Part shown: piece after piece, positions 58,734 to 64,000 of the stretch
Layout of the letters: every line of letters begins with the position of its first letter
Numbering within the stretch: position 1 is the first letter of the stretch
NCBI RefSeq assembly: GCF_028502605.1
Contig: NC_079237.1
Location: forward strand, 1 to 64,000
Length of the DNA stretch: 64,000 nucleotides
Direction: 5' to 3'
Source: Trichoderma breve
Taxonomy: Eukaryota > Ascomycota > Sordariomycetes > Hypocreales > Hypocreaceae
Program-made: the position numbers and the translations under genes
Notes under the pieces: generated by a model
What the model was told of the DNA's origin: nothing
The model's database searches: none
Seen by the model: the letters and a program-made list of their open reading frames with translations, nothing else

Positions 58734-61157
58734 ATGCCAGATGCTACAGAGATTGGTATTTACCAATGCGGCTTCTGCAAAGCAGAGTACAAGCGGGCAG
58801 ACCATCTTGTTCGCCATGTACGAAGCCACACAAAACAACGACCCTTTCTCTGTTTGGTGTGTGGCAAGGGCTTTAGTAGGCAAGATTTGCTGAAACGCCA
58901 CGCCACAATTCATCATACACAAGTATTAGCAGGAGGAGAGCCCTCAAGGAGCGCTCGAAACGGCCCCCGTGTTCACCAGGCTTGTCGATCTTGCGCGGCC
59001 AAGAAGCTAAAATGCACTGATGAGAAGCCGTGCAAGCGATGCCGCGAGAGAGGCGTGTCCTGCAAGGAGCAAAGTGAGGAGACATCTGGAACCCTCCCGC
59101 CTGGACAGCCTGCCTTGTCGGACCCAACTACGCCGACGTCTGCCATGGAGTTTAACTTACAGACAGACATCCTAATACCCTCCGGGACTGATGATACAAC
59201 CATTACAGAAACTTTATTAGCATCTAATTCTCAGAAACTGGCAGACATCATTCAAGATGTCTTAGGGGTCCCCGATGTCGGCCACTTTAGGCAGGATGAT
59301 TCGGCGTTTCCCCCCTTCGACAATACGGATTTCTCATTCCTCGATGTCCTGGATATGTCAGACAAAGTGCCGTCCAACATTTCTCCATCCAGAATCCCCA
59401 GCGCTCCCGAGTCTAATATTGGAGTCGGGTCAGAAGCTTTCCAAAAGTCTTCTGTTATCTCTGGTTGGGATCCTCATGGGGAAGTTGACATTAGGTCTCC
59501 CCACGAGGATTTGGTCTTGCCGAACAACAGTATCAGACCAGAAGATCTGTCGTCTCCAGGCACAGTATCAGGGTTAGAGACTACAATTATGTCCTTGGCC
59601 ACAAGAGATCAAATAATGCACATGATTCTGCGAAGAGCACCCAAGAATCTTGCTTCCTGTATAATAGAGACATTTCCGACTCCTGAAATTCTGACGAGCA
59701 TCATCCTATATGGGTTGACTCACATGAGAGAAACCATGGCGTCTTCTTTTATCCATGAACCATCATTTGACATCAACAATGAGAGGCTTGAGTTACTGGG
59801 GGCTTTGATTGCTTATGGGTCTGTCTGTTCTCCATCACCTGCACTACGCCATTTTGGGTACGCTGTCCAGGATATGTTGCCAAGAGTCATCAATGATCTA
59901 GTCGAGGAGGACGATACGGCAAGGCGTGACCTTGGTGTTGCTCAAGCATTTTACATCCAGCTCTACCTCGCCTACTGGAGTGCTATATGTCGAAAAATCG
60001 AAGTCGCAGAGACAAGCACACTTTTGGGGGCTACATCTCTTCGCAGAGGCCACCATTTTCGCAATGAAAGCTATGAAGCCCCGGAAACTTACCTGTGCAT
60101 GTCAGAACTATCCTTAGATCAGAAGTGGGCATGTTGGATAGCAAAGGAGTCAATGAAACGGCTTGCATACTTTGCCATGACACTCGATGCCAGTATGACC
60201 CTGGCGAGAAAGATGCCTCCTGTCTTTTCGTATGCGGAAATGTCTATTCCACTGCCTGCTTCGATGGATCTCTGGGCAGCAACTACGTGCCAGGAATGGC
60301 AGAAACTTCTTTTACAGAGAGACAATTTGAGATTGACTCAACCTCCTCCACTGTCTAGAATATTACGACATCCGTATGCGGTAGGAGAACACTTCGATAT
60401 GGTGGATACCCAGTTCACCATTCACATCTTTCTGTCTGGCTTCTGGGCCTTGGTCCTAGAATACCAACAGTTAAGTTCTCTTTCTAAAGACGCAGGGATG
60501 CACGATTTTGTGCTCAATTCTAGACACTCCGAGCTGGTATCGACATTGGAACAGTTTAAAGCCGAAGTCAAGGCGCGGTCAATATTGTGTCCGCAAATGG
60601 AGATCCTTCGGGAACTATTCTGCCTGCACCTGCATGTCTCATTTGATAAGGTTGCCAGTTATGCGGGCCGAGGCAGTGAGGAGGATACTCGATCGGCCGT
60701 GCCATATGTGCAGCGATGGTTCGACAATCCCAAGGCTCGAGATTCATTGTGGCACGCGGGGCAGGTTTTCAACGCTGCTAAGAAGCACGCCAAAAAGCAT
60801 TTGGCTGACATGGGTGTCGTTGCTCTGTATCATGCCGCGGTGGTTCTTTGGGTATGGGCGCTGTTACGGAAGACCCAACAACCGCACGACGAGGTCGCTT
60901 TGCCTCAGGTGGCCATCGATGGAGATGATAATCTAGCTCTGTTTAAACTACACAATGGCTGGCAAGGCCAGCTAGTATTAACGGATCGGGCAGGCCAATT
61001 GATTCCTCTGACCGAGCCTGCCCTGGTGACGGATCTTGCCCGGGATATTATCCTCTCCAATTGGGGTAATGAGCCGGTGCCAATCACAACCCAAGAAGTC
61101 CTATGTATCATGGAGCGATTTTCGGATATAACGAGAAAACGATTCAGCCATATCTAG
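58734..61157 (+). CDS. C2H2 plus Zn2Cys6 transcription factor
   Basis: Intronless, 807 aa from the ATG at 58734; the frame is open 17 codons further up but without another ATG. Two C2H2 fingers come first (Cys12, Cys15, His28, His32 and Cys40, Cys43, His56, His60), then a Zn2Cys6 cluster (Cys84, 87, 94, 100, 103, 110). An acidic, Ser/Pro-rich linker leads to the fungal regulatory region from about residue 300 (HMRETMASSFIHEPSFDINN, then FYIQLYLAYWSAICRKIEVAE). This three-part layout is a known ascomycete class. It lies directly upstream of the second CocE-type gene, on the same strand, and may control it or the wider region. Confidence 0.88.
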   Translation: MPDATEIGIYQCGFCKAEYKRADHLVRHVRSHTKQRPFLCLVCGKGFSRQDLLKRHATIHHTQVLAGGEPSRSARNGPRVHQACRSCAAKKLKCTDEKPCKRCRERGVSCKEQSEETSGTLPPGQPALSDPTTPTSAMEFNLQTDILIPSGTDDTTITETLLASNSQKLADIIQDVLGVPDVGHFRQDDSAFPPFDNTDFSFLDVLDMSDKVPSNISPSRIPSAPESNIGVGSEAFQKSSVISGWDPHGEVDIRSPHEDLVLPNNSIRPEDLSSPGTVSGLETTIMSLATRDQIMHMILRRAPKNLASCIIETFPTPEILTSIILYGLTHMRETMASSFIHEPSFDINNERLELLGALIAYGSVCSPSPALRHFGYAVQDMLPRVINDLVEEDDTARRDLGVAQAFYIQLYLAYWSAICRKIEVAETSTLLGATSLRRGHHFRNESYEAPETYLCMSELSLDQKWACWIAKESMKRLAYFAMTLDASMTLARKMPPVFSYAEMSIPLPASMDLWAATTCQEWQKLLLQRDNLRLTQPPPLSRILRHPYAVGEHFDMVDTQFTIHIFLSGFWALVLEYQQLSSLSKDAGMHDFVLNSRHSELVSTLEQFKAEVKARSILCPQMEILRELFCLHLHVSFDKVASYAGRGSEEDTRSAVPYVQRWFDNPKARDSLWHAGQVFNAAKKHAKKHLADMGVVALYHAAVVLWVWALLRKTQQPHDEVALPQVAIDGDDNLALFKLHNGWQGQLVLTDRAGQLIPLTEPALVTDLARDIILSNWGNEPVPITTQEVLCIMERFSDITRKRFSHI

Positions 61158-61422
61158 GTTGCGTATTGACATTAAACTAGATGATAGCTCAGTAAATGGT
61201 AGATGCCCTAAGTCTTAGGAACTAAGATGATACACTCTACCGACTTCGTTCCCGAGAATCTCCACATCCCGAACAGCCCGATCATTCGGCGCCTACGGTA
61301 GGGGAGACATGAATTGAGCATCACGTTCAAATATATTTGTGATTCCACGATTTCTTTTTAATCTTCGTGATGAATGTTTCAACTCAGCTCAGCGTAATTT
61401 AAATCTTTGTCAAATCACCACA

Positions 61423-63299
61423 ATGCCCAACCGAATTCGTGACCTGTACAAGGTTGACTCCACCTCTTTTCCTTACCTATATGAAGAAAATGTCACCATT
61501 ACGCTTAAGAGCTTACAAGGGCTCGTCCGATGCAACATCTACCGGCCCAAGAGTGAGAACAAGGTGCCCGTGTTAGTGACATATGGTCCATATGGAAAGG
61601 ATATCCCTTACGAACAGTAAGATCATCCGACACTACTCAAATATAATTTAATATCTGACCTCCAGTTAAGCTTTAGCGCCAAATCATTCGCAGACATTAA
61701 CCCTAAACACAAGTCTGCACATTCCTCATGGGAAACACCTGACCCGGCATTCTGGACGGCCCATGGTTATGCAGTGCTACGAGCCGATGAAGTTGGCAGT
61801 GGTCAGTCTCCTGGTGTCCTAGATACCATGTCCAAGTCCACCACGGATGCCTTTGTGGATGTCATTGAATGGGCGGCCGAGCAGACATGGAGTAACGGAA
61901 AGGTAGGCCTGGTCGGCATCAGCTATTTTGGTGGAAGCCAATGGAGAGTCGCAGCTCGCCAGCCAAAAGGTCTAGCAGCCATGATTCCATGTGACGGGAT
62001 GGCCGATTACTACCGTGACCGTTGTCGACATGGTGGGATTCTCACCGGGTTTCTGAAATGGTGGTTTAGCAACTCTGTGGCCAGTAACCAATAGGGCCTC
62101 CCAGGAAAGTCAAAACGGAATTGGGGACCAGATACAATCGAGGGTGATTTAGACGCTAACGAATTGGCTGAGAATTTGCGCGACCAGGCGGTGGATAACA
62201 GTCAACATTTCTTCCGCGACGATCCCTATTACGCATCGCGGGATTATAATTTGGAAGATATAGTCACTCCGTTGCTCTCTCTTGGGAATTGGGGGAGTAT
62301 CATGATTCATTTGCGTGGTAATTACGAAGGATTCAGGCTTGCGAGCTCAGAAAAGAAGTTTCTCCGTATGAATGTCGGACGACATGATGTCCCATTTTAC
62401 GAAGATGAAACAGTACAAGTACAGCTCAGCTTCTTGGATGCTTTCCTCAAGGGACAAGATAAAGGTGGCTGGATAGATGGTACTAGGCCCCCTGTTGACC
62501 TGATTCTGCGCAGAGGTAACGTGGGAGTCAATAATCCGGAAGCTGAAAAGGCATTTCAACGAAGATTCGAGACTGAGTGGCCATTGGCTAGAACGCAGTA
62601 TACAAAGTACTATCTGACGCCAGAAGGAAATCTCATCACGACTATTCCTAGTATACACTACAACAGATTGTCGTATCCAGCTCTTGGAAACGTGGAAGAT
62701 CCTCAGTTTGTTCACTTTTCAAGCTATCCATTTTCTCAAGATACAGAGATCACGGGGTATATTACGGCCCACCTCAATATCTCTGTTACGCCTCTTTCGG
62801 GTGGCCCAGTCCCAACAGATATCGACCTCTTTTTGACACTACGGCACTTTGGTCCCAATGGCAAGGAGATCCACTACACTGGCATCACTGGCGAGCCGGT
62901 GCCATTGTGCAAAGGTTGGCAGCGGGTAAGTCTTCGCAAGGTTAATGACAAGCACCCACGACACAGAGAATGGCTTCCATATAGAGATTATATCTCGTCG
63001 GATGTTTTGACCGTCATTCCAGGCGAGGTGTATCCCGTGGATGTTGAGGTTTGGGCCACCACTGTGATGGTTGAGAAGGGTGAGTACCTTGTTTTTGAGG
63101 TCAGCAGTGGCGATACTCAGGGAGGAGGTCTATTCAACCATGACTTGAATGAGAGGTAAGCTGAGACTGATCAACTGCCTATATGTTGATACAGCTGATG
63201 TCTAACAATTACAGGTCCTATGAGAGGTTTGCTGGAAACAACCATATTCATTTTAGCTCTGAGTTTATAAACTCTATTACCCTGCCAGTTATTCCCTAA
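61423..63299 (+). pseudogene. CocE/NonD-family hydrolase with in-frame TAG (second copy)
   Basis: Three exons, 61423-61616, 61671-63155 and 63215-63299, join in frame to 587 codons plus stop, but codon 62092-62094 is TAG. The paralogue at 40075 reads N-Q-Y-G-R-P-G there; this copy reads N-Q-stop-G-L-P-G, so one substitution at a Tyr codon explains it. The rest is well preserved: VLVTYGPYGKD, LRADEVGSGQSPG, the nucleophile elbow GLVGISYFGG, GRHDVPFY, and the whole C-terminal jelly roll to SITLPVIP. Both introns have canonical sites. No other frameshift or stop was seen, so the mutation is recent, or the stop is read through, or it is a sequencing error. No intron consensus removes the TAG cleanly. 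Confidence 0.8.
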
Positions 63300-64000
63300 G
63301 GCTAAATAATGGAATCAAAACTTTTTAAATCGAAGCATCTGAACCCAATAATAGTTTTGCGACAACATTTAGAAAGGGTGCCAATAGACGCAACAGATTA
63401 AACGATTTATTGATGCAAACAAGCTGTGCTAAGTGCTAGTCTTTTCAGCAGCGTATTATAGAATCCTGCCACAGTTATAGTATACATATTGCAACTTGGC
63501 CCTTTGTACATAACATGATGCTTGATATGTTCGGCTAGGTATTTTCAGTCGTCGCCGAGGTGTGCCCAACGAATGTTGTCCTTAAGCCTAGAGACTATAG
63601 AATGAGACGAGCGTGGTAAATGCTAGGCTTAGTAAACCTGTCTATTTTGGATATAGGTTTCGATATAACACCTATACTCTTTGTGCTTTGACTCTCCAAA
63701 ATACTTCTCAAGAGGAGACCGTTTCGATGGTATGCCATTTACCTATCTACGTCTCTAGTCTCGGCCTTAAGGTTCTTGGTTCTCCATACTACCCGCAAAC
63801 CGCCACCGGATAGGTTCTCCACCTTGCCGATATCACTACCACTATCCGCTGCTCGGACAGTGGGGGTTGCTTTGTTCCGGTGATCTCGAAGATGGGCGCG
63901 ACAGTTATTCGGCTTTAGGCTCTACGCCGAAACAGGGGCCTTATTGTCACATCATGTATCTGTTCTAACAAGAATAGGTTTAAAACAATAAATATATAGT
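63300..64000. other. Right edge, no gene recognised
   Basis: About 700 bp after the second CocE-type gene. A 66-codon frame at 63613-63813 has no family resemblance. The next gene presumably lies beyond the window. Confidence 0.45.

Overview
This is a chromosome end of a filamentous ascomycete (Pezizomycotina). The window opens with about 12.5 copies of the telomeric hexamer CCCTAA, followed by about 1.7 kb of extremely AT-rich, TpA-rich sequence that looks like RIP-degraded subtelomere. The genes have short introns (about 50-100 bp) with GTAAGT-like donors and CTAAC/CTGAC-like branch sites. Gene content is typical of fungal accessory regions: Zn2Cys6 regulators, an NRPS, a P450 and MFS/ABC transporters. 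Exon structures were assembled by eye from reading frames, splice consensus and family resemblance; nearly all close in frame. Species cannot be named from the sequence.

Layout. (1) 2-12190: telomere, AT-rich tract, a membrane protein of unknown function, a CYP65-like P450, a Zn2Cys6 regulator, a glutathione-transferase relic and an AIF-like flavoprotein. (2) 12645-32235: a complete-looking fusarinine-type extracellular siderophore cluster. It holds a SidD/NPS6-type NRPS with a degenerate second A domain, a SidJ-like esterase, a SitT-like ABC transporter, a SidF-like acyltransferase ending in AKL, a SidH-like hydratase ending in SKL, and a MirB/MirD-like siderophore-iron importer. Five exact matches to the iron-regulator GATA site ATCWGATAA, plus one near match, lie in its non-coding DNA. 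(3) 32637-33532: a GST-like gene. (4) 34734-63299: an apparent aromatic or lactone catabolic region. It has a two-domain VOC extradiol dioxygenase, an FAH-family hydrolase, a regulator-like protein without a DNA-binding domain, two CocE-type esterases (the second with an in-frame stop), an FAD monooxygenase fused to an acetoacetate-decarboxylase domain, a cupin, a Zn2Cys6 regulator, a LigB/DODA-type extradiol dioxygenase, a divergent ALDH lacking the catalytic Cys, a ketopantoate-reductase-like protein, an enolase-superfamily dehydratase and a C2H2+Zn2Cys6 regulator.

How the genes may work together. In the siderophore block, SidH and SidF would make and transfer the anhydromevalonyl group to N5-hydroxyornithine in peroxisomes. 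The NRPS would link and cyclise three units, the MFS protein would import the ferri-siderophore, and the esterase would open it to release iron; the ABC protein's role is less certain. In the catabolic block an ester substrate would be cleaved by CocE, the aromatic acid hydroxylated or decarboxylated by the FMO-ADC fusion, the ring opened by the extradiol enzymes and the product cut by the FAH protein. That order is inference; the substrate is unknown. Many of these genes sit in divergent pairs sharing 0.6-0.75 kb promoters.
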